A stretch of 64,000 nt of DNA from Romanomermis culicivorax (Eukaryota > Nematoda > Enoplea > Mermithida > Mermithidae), in NCBI GenBank assembly GCA_963922205.1, contig CAWUHX010000044.1:1302001-1366000 (forward strand), written 5' to 3'. Position numbers and translations under genes: made by a program. The notes under the pieces are model-generated. The model was not told the origin of the DNA, did no database searches, and was given only the letters and a program-made list of their open reading frames with translations. Shown in pieces: positions 32,464-42,156 of this stretch (the stretch's first letter is position 1; the number at the start of each line of letters is the position of its first letter).

Positions 32464-33063
32464 TATCATGCGTGAGAAAATAAGAGACGACAAAAGTAAG
32501 CAGTGTAGCTTGACGATTTATCACGCCTTTTTAGAAGAGATGTACGGAACATAGAAGAGTGTGCGGAATGCTAGAAACGGAACACTCGGAGTGTTTAACG
32601 AAATCAACGCAACGATAATCGTATGCAGGAGATTGACGGGCTCGTAGAGAGCGCTGTGTCAATTTATCCAGGGATCTTCGCTCAGGTCATCAAAGGTTTT
32701 TGGATGCCGAAACTCGGGCCGTACTATCTTAATCACTAGGAGTTTCACCTGAATACTCAAACTATTTTCCAAATAGTTTGACTCAATCTAGAACACACTT
32801 TTTCAACACAATTTACAATCTAGAACACACTTTTTCAACACAATTTACAATCTAGAACACACTTTTTCAACACAATTTACTAATTAAAACACAACCATCT
32901 GGCTACAGTACAATCAAACTCAATTGAAAAACATTTTCACAATTTCTTCACATCATAGCCAGGCCTCTCCGTGGGTCTCGTCAGGATCTTCCTTCCTCAA
33001 ACTTGCCGATCTTTTCTCGAATGCATCACAAACTTTACAAATACGTCAAATCGCTCCACAACA
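32464..33063 (-). repeat. 5' LTR of element A1, with a triplicated 32-bp segment
   Basis: 600 bp, partner of 19956-20527. A 32-bp segment beginning AATCTAGAACACAC is present three times in tandem at 32785-32880 but once in the other LTR. A nearby segment of about 35 bp present in the other LTR is missing here. The two LTRs differ at many scattered positions, so the insertion is not recent. Confidence 0.9.
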
Positions 33064-33554
33064 CATAGATAGTGTAAATTTGGGCGAATATTGTTGGCCT
33101 CATTTCGAATGTTCCCTCTGCTATCCAATATTTGGAATCGTGCAAAATTTGCAAGTCCAAATTTGATGTGAAAATTAATAATCCATCTTCATTTGCATTT
33201 AAATCATTCGGATCTCGAGCTCAGATCAATGTCAACTGATATTAGATTGGCAGATTGTTTGGATCAGGGATGGGAATCAAATTAATAGCACTGGCCCTAA
33301 AAACAGGCATGCTAAGCAAATTTGCCAATCCTTCCCTGTAAGCACGATATTTCAGCCAATCCTTCTCTGTAAGCACGAATTGGTTTTGTTCCATTTTCTG
33401 CCAATTTTATCATGTCTCTGGACAGTGATAAAGTTTCGAGGGCTACGGCATCAATTGGAGCGCAAAGTTGATTGTGGCCAGCATCTGGATTGCTGATAAG
33501 CCTACCATTTTTGACCCTTGTTCTTCTTTTTTGACCCCCAAGCTTGACACAATT
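33064..33554 (-). pseudogene. MULE transposase, N-terminal exon (broken)
   Basis: Read on the minus strand this has the layout of FLYWCH-type MULE proteins: a basic, Cys-containing stretch (NCVKLGGQKRRTRVKNG), then RLISNPDAGHNQLCAP, RAYREGLA, and LLIFTSNLDLQILHDSKYW followed by EGTFEMRPTIFAQIYTI, the start of the transposase core (W-x-(D/E)GTF). It is damaged by a 31-bp tandem duplication (about 33337-33398) that shifts the frame, and by in-frame TAA and TGA codons near 33262 and 33240. It ends abruptly at 33064 where retrotransposon A1 was inserted; the frame resumes at 19955 on the other side. Confidence 0.75.
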
Positions 33555-33891
33555 TCAGCATTTGAAGCAATCTGTGATAGAGTCATCCACTAATCTAACA
33601 GATATATTCTTTTGAAAAAGATAAAAATGACTCAGATTAGCCAAACTCTCTCATTTTAATAAATTTGATTTTCGATGTTTGGTAAGAATAAATGTTGCAG
33701 GACCAAAATCTTCCATTTTTTGATGAGAAAAGAATTAATAAGACTAATCAGACACTTTGCTTTATATACCTGCTGTGGGCTTGAACTTTTGTAAAGCACC
33801 GTGGGAAAACATCCGTGGGAAAATAATCTGTAGCTTAGTTTAAATTCTCTTGCAGGCAAGTTTCAATTTTTCTTACTTAATTTATAACATT

Positions 33892-33972
33892 TGTTGGGGA
33901 AAAGGGATGTTTGGGGAATAAGGATGGTCCGGGAAAAGGGATGCTCAGGGAAAAGGGATGGTCGGAGAAAGG
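33892..33972 (-). repeat. CCCGACCATCCC minisatellite, right (inverted) copy
   Basis: Four copies of a GGGGAAAAGGGATG/GGTC-type unit, the reverse complement of the array at 17722-17900. Looser relatives (GGGGAAACGGGATT, GGGGAATGGGGATG) continue at 34578-34692 up to the left LTR of element B. Placement at both sides of the transposase suggests terminal repeats of the MULE. Confidence 0.65.
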
Positions 33973-34172
33973 GCACACAATTGTTATCCTGCTAAACTTC
34001 ACTTAATAAAAACACTTTTCATAAAACTAAAATAGCTGATTTCGAGGAAGTCCGCTTTATCCTATCTTTGCATGGTCAAATGTAAATTTTTTTTTGGAGT
34101 AAAGTTAATCCGGATCATTTTTATTTGCTCAAAAAGAAAAAAGTGTAACGATTAGCCATAATTGGTGAAGTC

Positions 34173-34331
34173 ATGTACTTCAATTGCATTTCTTGCAACA
34201 GTCATGGGAATCCCATGAGTCATGATACAGTTCATGAGTGTGGGATGCAATCAAATCCAAATCACAGTCACAATCCACTTTGTGTGGCGCCTATTATCCT
34301 GTCCGAAATTGAAGTATCAAACCTGAAATGA
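34173..34331 (+). CDS. Small Cys/His-rich open frame (52 codons), unassigned
   Basis: ATG to TGA, reading MYFNCISCNSHGNPMSHD then TVHECGM and a hydrophobic end. The C-x2-C, H and H/C spacing looks zinc-finger-like, and it lies just beyond the MULE N-terminal exon, on the opposite strand. It may be an exon fragment or chance; no splice signals clearly bound it. Confidence 0.2.
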   Translation: MYFNCISCNSHGNPMSHDTVHECGMQSNPNHSHNPLCVAPIILSEIEVSNLK

Positions 34332-34439
34332 CTTTTTTTTTAATTTTTGACTAATTTTTATTACCATGGGAATTTTATGCGAAATCCTACAATTTACAAT
34401 ATTCTCAGAGAAAATTAGCAATTTACATAATGCAATATA

Positions 34440-34560
34440 CCGTACTACCCCAAATAAACGCACCCCCTCGAATTAACGCACCCCTTGAATAGACGCACCC
34501 TCCAGCGACCATTTGAAAAAATAAATGCACTGTGCATTTATTTCGCGTAGTACAGTAAAA
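34440..34560. repeat. Small element with ACGCACCCC triplet and CGTACTAC ends
   Basis: Three copies of AAT(A/T)AACGCACCCC-like words at 34450-34502, then a palindrome TAAATGCACTGTGCATTTA at about 34532-34550. The ends TACCGTACTACCCC and GCGTAGTACAGTA are roughly inverted. It looks like a decayed MITE. Confidence 0.4.
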
Positions 34561-34691
34561 ATAGCCTTTGACTATTTTTGGGGAAACGGGATTCGACAAT
34601 TTTGAGGAATAGGAACTTTCGAGAAAAAGCTTTGAAGCATTCTTGGTGGAAAGAGGAATCTGGGGGAAACAGGACCTTTGGGGAATGGGGA

Positions 34692-35577
34692 TGTCACATG
34701 CCGACTGATTTCGTCGAACGTCACGTGATTCACATCACAATTTCTTGTTATGTTTTTTGTTACGTTTTGTGTTACAGTAATTTACATCAATTTTGCATTT
34801 CATTTTTATACTTTTTACATGCAATTTATGTGTGTACTTTTTATGTGTATTTCTGTTGCTTTTGCGCACATTTTATTTCCATTTCGAATTATTATTTTGT
34901 TATACACGTAGACTACGGTATGTGCCCGCTAGTCAAGAATTTCCGTTAGAGATAAGCTCTCCGAGCTCATCGCTGTAATTGGAGCACAACGTGCACCTCT
35001 TATCAGTAAAAACTAGGGACCCTTCGCAACGCCAAATGACCAGTTGGAAATTCTCACTAGTGACATTCCTATGTTAAGCATGGAGAGTGAAAACTCGCCC
35101 CAATGCTTAACATTGTGAACTGGAAAATGTCTATGTGATCATAGGCATCTTCTGCAACGATTTCCGCTGCAGAAATTAGCTTGGGGGAGTGTTAACTCCA
35201 CCTAAGGCATACTGTAGTTTATGGAGCTCTTTAAAAGTGCATGTTTCGTCTTTTTGTTACTCATTATTGGGCCTAACTGGTTTTCGTCTTTTAGCCTTTG
35301 CGTCCGCGTTGGCTGTCCTCTGATTTATATTATATTTTATATTGTCAACTGCATCTTGCCGCACGTCGAATAAAAATTAGCATATTTTCGCCCTGGCCTA
35401 CACACATCCCTTACCACTACAGTAACCCGACCGTAGGAACCCGTCACCGTCGCCATTAATCATAGAACCCCATCCCCCTCGCCAAGGAAACGCCCATTAC
35501 CGCCGCCTGATGATCAGCAGCTGCCGAACCTCATGCCGAATCACCCGGATTTCCGTTCCCATACATCGCCGTCCGTA
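34692..35577 (+). repeat. 5' LTR of element B
   Basis: Starts TGTCACATGCCGAC and ends with the shared CGTCCGTA. It contains an AATAAA word near 35369 that could serve polyadenylation. Partner of 45159-46044. Confidence 0.85.
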
Positions 35578-37500
35578 GGACCCCAATTTGACCCCGAACC
35601 CGTCACCCAGCACTGAGTAATTTGAGAAGAGGTTTTGTAAGTCTTCTCAGGGGTTATTGTTGTTGAGGGTATATTTGTGGGAGTCTCCCCTAAGCTAGTT
35701 TTCCCCCGGAAGTACCCTCAGTTAAGAAAGCCCTCAGACCCTTAAGGTCAGGGCCAATAAGGGGATTTAGGTTAACAATCAGGTCCCCTACAGTACGTCA
35801 TTCTTCGAATGGCACCGTCGCCCATTCCGGTGAATGAGGACTAGGGATTGGCACCCCCGACCCAGCTGCGTTGTCCATTATTCTACAGCATTAACCCTAG
35901 GACAAGGCCGAGGTACACCATAGGTTTACCTGTGGTAGTACCAGCTGGGTTGGGTTCCCAAAACAGAGACTTATACTGGAGCCACCCCACAGGGTCACAG
36001 CATGCCACCTACTGCGTCATGGCCACGTTTCTTATGGGATGTGGTACGGGTTTTCCCCGTCAATGTGACTGATCACCAACTCAATTAATGTGACATGGCT
36101 CAACCTCTGTTTAATGTGACATGGCAAGACTGGAAAATCGACCTTTAAGTCTGACTTCACAGTCCTTGGGAACGAACCTTTACCATTTTGAGTGAGATAC
36201 CTCTATTAATTAGGTGAAATTTTCGGTTCGAGTGGGGAAACCTCCGTCAGATCATGAGAATCACCACTTGAGTGGGGAAACCTCTCTCAGTTCTGCTGAT
36301 TCGCATTCAAAGTGGGATTACTGACCCTTAGGATAAAATTTTTGCCCTCGTGTAAGCGGATATCCCCGTAAGAAGGTACACTGCCCCTTAGGTCGGAATA
36401 GGCCCTTATGTTCGAGTTTAACGCCAACTCAGATGGCACTGCATTTGAGTAGAGTTTAATTACTGTAGGTCGAGATTTGCCCCATGTGTAATTAACTTAA
36501 TGATTCTTGCGCGTCAATTAATGCCTTATGAGTATAGTAACTCCGGTAAGCTTTAATTAATCCCCTGGTGTCCGAATTTCCCCCAGAATTGATCCCCAAG
36601 AGTCATACATTCCCAGAGTTGAGTAAATCGAGTATTCTGCCTAAATCTCCTCTGAGCTTTCATTTTTCTTTTTCTTTTCATTTTTCTCTTCAATTTGGGT
36701 CTACATTCACTGCATGTGATCAGATAGGTTACTGTTGCGCCGTATGGCCTTTTGGTTACAGTACGACTGCAATTAGCACATACTCTAACTACAGTATACC
36801 TGGGTACGGTACATGAGTATCACAGCCCTTGAGGTTTTCACAGCCCCTGAGAGTTTCGGGATCTCCGATCATGAGGTACAGTACACCTTCCACTCTTGAT
36901 TCTGGACATCAAGTGTGGTCGTGATTTGTTATCTGTGTCCGGTATGTGTGTCAACACACTTTTTCAAAATTTTTCTTATCTTCACTGAGCACCAGCCAAG
37001 TTGCTCATTTTTCCGGCCAAACAAGACGAAATTTTACTGTTGACAGATATAACACCGTACTTAGCAGATCACATTGCTTATCTCTCGGGCCTCAAATTTT
37101 ACTTTATTTATTTTACTTTTTATTTTCTCGGTCTTCTATGCGTAGCGTGTGACCCAATTATAATAACTTTTTTCACCCAATAAATTTTCTTATCTCCAAA
37201 ATCAACTCAAATAAAAACTAATAACTAATAACCCATTTTTTTCTCTCCCTTTTCTAAACAAGCAAATTAAAATTTATCCTTTTACCTACCAAAACCAAAT
37301 AAAACATTCTCTTTTCGCTTCTATTCAAATTTATCAAAAACAAAAAAAAAACTTTTTCTTCATCGGTCACACATACGTCATAGTTGGCAAACCTTCAGTA
37401 GGTCATTTTTATTATTTTTTCCACTACTGTACGGTCTTCTTTTTTTCCTTCTCTCTCTCTAGGTGGTTGCACGTGGTGGGGATCTTACCGATCGTGACCA
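35578..37500 (+). other. Leader of element B without recognisable gene
   Basis: About 1.9 kb where gag would be expected. Frames are short. Repeated words are visible, for example GAGTGGGGAAACCTC at about 36231 and 36272 and GAGTGAGATACCTC-like relatives. A hydrophobic stretch (37081-37180) could be a degenerate membrane segment. No zinc knuckle or capsid pattern was found, so gag is either highly diverged, lost, or absent. Confidence 0.45.
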
Positions 37501-38330
37501 CTGACGTCAGCAACAACTGCTTATTGGGTTGTTGTTATGAGGTGCTGGTCTTGAGCGACCATACCTCTGACGTCTACAACTACCTCACATGCTGCTGTTG
37601 CACTGAGGCGTGACTAGTGGGGTCATGCCTCTGACGTCAGCAATGGCCACATAGCATGCGGCCATTAAGGGGTTGATGGTTCTCTGTGTCCTCCCCCTGC
37701 GTCTGCAACAGCTGCATCCCTTGCTGTTGCTTTAAGGGGTAGGTGGCCCTCCGGCTCTACCTCTGACGTCAGCAATGGCAACGTAATGGGTTGTTATTGC
37801 GGGATGGTGACCGTATGGCACCGTCTCTCTGACGTCTGCAACAGCAGAGGCTCGTGTTGTTGCACTAGGATTGGTCGGCTATTCTGACTTCAGTCCTTGA
37901 CGTCAGCAAGAACAATGCACCGTATTGTTGTTCGGAGATGTGAGGCCTTACAAACCGCACATCTGGCATCTGCAACAACTGCATCTCATATCATTGTTGT
38001 AGGATAACTGAGACTCAGCTATTACCTTTTGACGTCAGCAATGGCGATGCTCCGTGTTGTCGTATTAAGGTTGCTGGCCTGGGGCGCTATCTACTGATGT
38101 CCACAATGATAAATCTCTATTCCAGTATTGGAATTAAGACTGTACAGTCTTATTCTGGCGTCAGCAACGGCGATGCCCCGTATTGCCCTAAAGAGTCTGT
38201 AGCCATAGGCTCATACTTTTTGGCGTACATACTGCAATATGAGATTATGGCACTTACATCCCAGTCACCCGAGGTCAGCACTGAGTGTGTGGTGGTGTAT
38301 ATCACATCTTTTGACGTCAGCACCGGGTTA
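37501..38330 (+). repeat. 66-bp tandem repeat (alternating A/B units), also a 22-residue Cys-rich repeat
   Basis: At least eleven units begin at 37501, 37567, 37631, 37697, 37763, 37829, 37896, 37963, 38029, 38094 and 38155, mostly 64-67 bases apart. Odd units start CTGACGTCAGCAA, even units CTGACGTCTGCAACA, giving a 132-bp higher-order repeat. Read in the frame GAC GTC, the odd units give DVSNG-type and the even units DVCN-type words followed by clustered cysteines (for example DVSNGDAPCCRI, DVCNSRGSCCCTRI), with occasional stops. Each unit also contains an inverted repeat whose arms change together (AATGGCC/GGCCATT; GCAACAGC/GCTGTTGC; GAACAAT/ATTGTTGTTC). It may be the decayed repeat domain of an Env- or Gag-like protein, or an RNA hairpin array. 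Confidence 0.8.
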
Positions 38331-39438
38331 CTGTGGGTTTCCCAGATGCCACTTGAGTCCTAGGTGATGATTAGAGTATTACTTTCTCACCTACGGCTCT
38401 TGTTTGAGGGTTGTGTCTGTGTGTCACTGGTGCCTGGGAAACATCAGTTGACATGCTCACTCAACCTGAGATGCCCTCGGTCCGTGATACTAATCTGTCC
38501 GCAAGGGTAGCGGCACTGATGGATCAGCACGTGACTTTCTTCTAAAGCTTTAACTGTAGGTTCGAACGGGTTTACACTCGGCCTCAGCTGGGTTGGTTGT
38601 TCAACATACGCAACTGTTAGGCACTTGCAGTCGGTACTGCCTGTGTCTAACAACTGCAAGGGTTGACAACCTTCTTGTAAATTTCTTATCTAAATTCTCG
38701 CATTTCTTTCTCATCTATGATCTTCTTTAGTGTCCCCCCCAGAATAATTCCTCAGGAATTACGGCACAGCCACTGGTAGGGCCTAAAGTGTAAAAGACCC
38801 CCCTGTAATCATTTCTTTACACTCAAACGACTTCATTAGCTGGCCTAATAATGTCGGCACTAGAGTCGCCCTTAATCCTGAGTCCGCCTCCATTGGTTTG
38901 TCCTTTAGCATAATATAACCGCTAGTCTGCCTAAGCGAAGGTGTTCGAGTCCGCCTAAACACGTTACAACTAAGTCCGCCTTAGCCCTTCACTTTACACT
39001 CGTTTATTCGAGACAGACTGTACCCCTGATCTCAAGATGCGTTGAGCCTAGCCTCGATTCATAGGAGGAAGCCTGCATTTCCCCACCTCCATTTTAGCAC
39101 AGCTGGGTCAAGGACCCCCATGCCCTTTTACTGACTGAGTGTGTCAGAATAGCACCTCGGTACCTGGTGCTCTTTATCTCCAACTGGCGACCTGCGATCC
39201 TCACTTCATCTCAGTGAATGGAAACCCGGCCCCCAGCTGTATATAATACTCCTGGAGTACCTTAGGTACCCTAGGTACTTTAGGAGATGTAGGTGGATGC
39301 AGTCCCACTGCAGGTCAATGCACTACTCTTGATGGGGTAATTGTTTGGCCTGCCACAAACTTTACAGCACTGTGTCATTATCGCCCTCAGGGTAATTATA
39401 CTGCGTCTGTATCAGGGAACCATATCATCATTGATGAT
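38331..39438 (+). pseudogene. Decayed N-terminal part of the element B glycoprotein region
   Basis: Several short open stretches read as Cys/Asn-rich extracellular-type sequence, for example NSTSVPGALYLQLATCD, GCSPTAGQCTTLDGVIVWP and CHYRPQGNYTASVSGNHI, the last two running in frame into the long ORF at 39439. Stops (TGA near 39133, TAA near 39244) and frame changes break it upstream. N-glycosylation sites (NST, NFT, NYT) fit a surface protein. Confidence 0.5.
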
Positions 39439-42156
39439 TTGCAAGTTGCCCTGAAGATCCCGGGAAACTCTCGCGTGCTTCAGTTGTGTCCTGACCTCTG
39501 GTTGAACACAGTGCGAACAGATCAGGGTCTCCTTCTATGCATCCACGGAAGATTTGATTTGACCCAGAGGCTGTTCAGATTGGCAAAGGACTCCGTCCCT
39601 GACCCTGTCAATGCCAAACTGAACTACCTGGCTCAGCAGATCAAAGAATCGGAAATTAACAATTTTCGGTTCATGTGGCTTGAATTGTGTTCTCACGCTC
39701 AACGCTACCTTGATCTGACTTGGCAGTTGCTTCGTTTTGATCCTACACTAGGAGCTCGGGCATTCCTTCAAAGGAATGATCTAATGGCGGAATTTACCGG
39801 CGAAGCACTGAGGATATGGCGGTGTCAAAAGGTCAACGCCACTTATGTCCACCATTTGTACCGAGTGGGGGACAACTGTTACAAGTATCTACCTGTACAG
39901 GTTGGCAGTACCATTTATTTTGCCACCCCCGGTGGCCCAGATCTCACTAAATTCAGTCCAAAGGTGCCGTGTGACCACCACTTTACAGGGATCTTCCGAA
40001 ATCCCTCTGGCTGGTTTACTGAGTCTGGCATGGTCCATGTGAGCCACATTCCGCTTGAACTGTTCTGGAAACAGCGCTTCAACGTCACTCACTTTGACGC
40101 TCCTGCGCTCTTTCACGATCAGTTGGCAATGACTCCTTCAAGTTTTGCTTTCTTTAAACAGTACGTTTACAAGACTGAGCAAATTGAAGCAGTCTTAAAC
40201 CGGTTGGTAAATTTTACCACTGGTCTATCCCTCCAACCAGGTAATATTTATCAAGCGGTTGCAGGGGTAGGGACCGACATCAAATCCTCACTGGAAGGTG
40301 TTGGTCTGGCAGCAAACCACGTGATTACTAGTCAGCAGCACAACCTCATACAGGGCTTACATTCTCTTTTGAGTGGACCAGTGCAGTTGATCTTTAACAT
40401 ACTAGTTATGCTGGCAGTGCTGGCCGGTACAGGATTTCTCATCTACGCTGGGATCTCCTATTACCTCAGTTACCGCCTGGGGAAAAGACAGGTCCGGTTT
40501 GTTAGCCAATACTCTCTGTTGAACCTCCTCCGGAAAGTTCAGCGTTGGGTAGGTTTTCACTACGTGCAGAACGATGTGCCAACTCAGTTAGACAGGATCA
40601 CTCCATGCTTTGTCGTACCAGTTGACCACAAGGAAACTCCTGCTTTCCTTGATACTGGTTGTCCACCGACCATCATTAGTCAACGCCTTCACAAAGCGCT
40701 GATTAAAGAGAGCCCAAAGGCGGTGATGTTTTTTCAGCAGCATCATGACTTTAACCCATTGATGAGTATCAATGGGAAAGTGGTCCATACCCTCCTATCT
40801 GGACTGTATGAGATCATGTTGCCTTGGGCCCGTCAGCCACACACTAGAGTGGATATACATCTCCATGTGTGTAAGACCACCTCCCCTTTCTGGGCACCAG
40901 TTGATCTGATTCTGGGATTGGACTTTCTAGAACAATTCCAGAATATCACGTTTGATTACCAGCAACAAGTCTGTCGATTGAATGCGGTAGAACTGCCACT
41001 TCTTTTGACAGCGGCTGAGATTGATCAGATCGAACCCTGGTGGGAGAACACACTTTCACTGTCAAGGGCCTCCCACAGGTCTGGGTCTCGATCAAGGTCA
41101 AGGACTTCGTCCCTTTCTCAGCCACTCTGGCGAGCTTCCTCAGTTGCCTCATCATGTGGTTCAACTAGAGGAAGTAGAACCTCTTCTAGATGGGCTAGTG
41201 GTCATTTTATGGCCAGGTCAGGATCAAACTGCCCACGACCCCCGCCTGGAAATTCTCCAGTTACACTAGAGAAAGGCGGTTTTCACGAGCCTAGTGATTC
41301 TGATGCACCTGCATCCCCTGTACCAGAGGTGCCATCACTATCTGATGCTGAGGTCGAATCACTAGGAGCTACTCAGAGCTCAGGAGAAAGATTAGATCAT
41401 GTGCTTACTGTTCAGGTTCATCCCACTCCTGGGACCAATCCAGACACGTCAGTTGGTTATGCTCTGGTAGGATTACTCAGAGGCACTGGTTTGCCAATAC
41501 CGAGGCGAACCAATGCGCCAGAGTCGTGTTTTGATGACTCCATACCTGACCCAGGTCATGTAGTCTCAGCTTTCTACCCCACTAAAATGAGGACCCCTCA
41601 TATCAAAGTTCTACTGAACAATTGGGTAGAGGCCAAAGTTCTAATTAATACGGGAGCAGTTTTCTCGCTCCTGGATCACAAGTTCGTGGTTCAGTTACCC
41701 GACTTGGTACTCACAGAGACTAGGGCTCGCATCATAGCAGCCAATGGGTCTCCGAATGCTGTGATATCTTCAGATATCTCCTCACAGGATAAAGCAGCGT
41801 TGCTTGATTTGCTGGTCGCATTAACTGACCTCTATGCTATTGATGAAAAGGACACAGGTTCCACTGACCTCGTGCACCATGAGATCAGCACAGGTGATGC
41901 TCACCCAGTCCGCCGTTTCCCTTACTGCAATGCGCCCAAGGAAAAGGATCTCATCGTACAAGAAGTCAAAGCGCTCCAGGAAAAAGGCATTATTCAGCTT
42001 AGTACCTCACCCTGGGCTACTAACACCATCCTGGTTTGCAAGAAAAATGGGTCACACCGGATGTGTGTTGACTTTCAGGGTCTTAACAAGGTCACGAAAA
42101 GGATGTTTATCCTCTCCCACAGATTGATGATATCCTCGACACCCTCAAGGGTATGA
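39439..42156 (+). CDS. Envelope-like glycoprotein fused in frame to protease and RT start (element B)
   Basis: 905 codons without a stop. Residues 1-310: Cys- and N-glycosylation-rich ectodomain (NATYVHHLYRVGDNCYKYLP, VPCDHHFTGIF). Residues 315-343: a membrane segment (LIFNILVMLAVLAGTGFLIY) followed by a basic tail (RLGKRQ). Residues 395-510: an aspartic protease with AFLDTGCPPTIIS (Asp at residue 403-405) and DLILGLDFLEQF. Residues 535-600: an Arg/Ser-rich linker. Residues 725-760: a second retropepsin-like strand with NTGAVFSLLD, Asp replaced by Asn. Residues 800-890: RT start (GIIQLSTSPWATNTILVCKK, CVDFQGLNKVTK). A one-base loss near 42105 then shifts the frame. The ectodomain is reminiscent of retroelement Env proteins derived from negative-strand RNA viruses; this is inference. 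Env upstream of Pro-Pol is the reverse of the usual order. Confidence 0.75.
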   Translation: MQVALKIPGNSRVLQLCPDLWLNTVRTDQGLLLCIHGRFDLTQRLFRLAKDSVPDPVNAKLNYLAQQIKESEINNFRFMWLELCSHAQRYLDLTWQLLRFDPTLGARAFLQRNDLMAEFTGEALRIWRCQKVNATYVHHLYRVGDNCYKYLPVQVGSTIYFATPGGPDLTKFSPKVPCDHHFTGIFRNPSGWFTESGMVHVSHIPLELFWKQRFNVTHFDAPALFHDQLAMTPSSFAFFKQYVYKTEQIEAVLNRLVNFTTGLSLQPGNIYQAVAGVGTDIKSSLEGVGLAANHVITSQQHNLIQGLHSLLSGPVQLIFNILVMLAVLAGTGFLIYAGISYYLSYRLGKRQVRFVSQYSLLNLLRKVQRWVGFHYVQNDVPTQLDRITPCFVVPVDHKETPAFLDTGCPPTIISQRLHKALIKESPKAVMFFQQHHDFNPLMSINGKVVHTLLSGLYEIMLPWARQPHTRVDIHLHVCKTTSPFWAPVDLILGLDFLEQFQNITFDYQQQVCRLNAVELPLLLTAAEIDQIEPWWENTLSLSRASHRSGSRSRSRTSSLSQPLWRASSVASSCGSTRGSRTSSRWASGHFMARSGSNCPRPPPGNSPVTLEKGGFHEPSDSDAPASPVPEVPSLSDAEVESLGATQSSGERLDHVLTVQVHPTPGTNPDTSVGYALVGLLRGTGLPIPRRTNAPESCFDDSIPDPGHVVSAFYPTKMRTPHIKVLLNNWVEAKVLINTGAVFSLLDHKFVVQLPDLVLTETRARIIAANGSPNAVISSDISSQDKAALLDLLVALTDLYAIDEKDTGSTDLVHHEISTGDAHPVRRFPYCNAPKEKDLIVQEVKALQEKGIIQLSTSPWATNTILVCKKNGSHRMCVDFQGLNKVTKRMFILSHRLMISSTPSRV

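Larger units (their letters stand above)
19956..33063 (-). mobile_element. Ty3/gypsy LTR retrotransposon A1 with post-integrase exonuclease ORF
   Basis: A 13.1-kb element on the minus strand flanked by LTRs (32464-33063 upstream, 19956-20527 downstream) and by a 4-bp target duplication CATA (19952-19955 and 33064-33067). Order on the minus strand: 5' LTR, primer-binding site, gag with a CxxH-type zinc knuckle, protease, RT, RNase H, integrase with GPY/F-type end, a small spliced ORF, and a giant accessory ORF that starts with an exonuclease domain, then a purine-rich tract (GGGGAGGAG) next to the 3' LTR. RT-RH-IN order and RT sequence place it in Ty3/gypsy. All genes carry stops, mostly TGA. 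It interrupts the MULE transposase and itself carries an 817-bp insertion. Confidence 0.92.
17680..34000 (-). mobile_element. MULE (FLYWCH-type Mutator-like) DNA transposon, interrupted
   Basis: A Mutator-like element whose transposase gene runs on the minus strand from 33554 to about 18400, with retrotransposon A1 (19956-33063) inserted in an exon and a hAT-like MITE (19470-19848) in an intron. Arrays of a CCCGACCATCCC-type unit lie near both ends in opposite orientation (17722-17900 and 33892-33972) and may be part of long degenerate terminal inverted repeats, a common MULE feature. Exact ends and the expected 8-10-bp target duplication were not found, so the limits given are approximate. 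Confidence 0.7.

Noticed and set aside
37501..38330. TGACGTCA words as an array of CRE/ATF binding sites
   Set aside because: The palindrome is part of a larger 66-bp repeat with conserved codon phase, and half the units lack the perfect site, so the repeat itself is the better explanation.
38540..38600. GGTTCGAAC word as a tRNA T-loop
   Set aside because: No acceptor stem, D-arm or anticodon arm at the right distances; no tRNA gene was found anywhere in the window.
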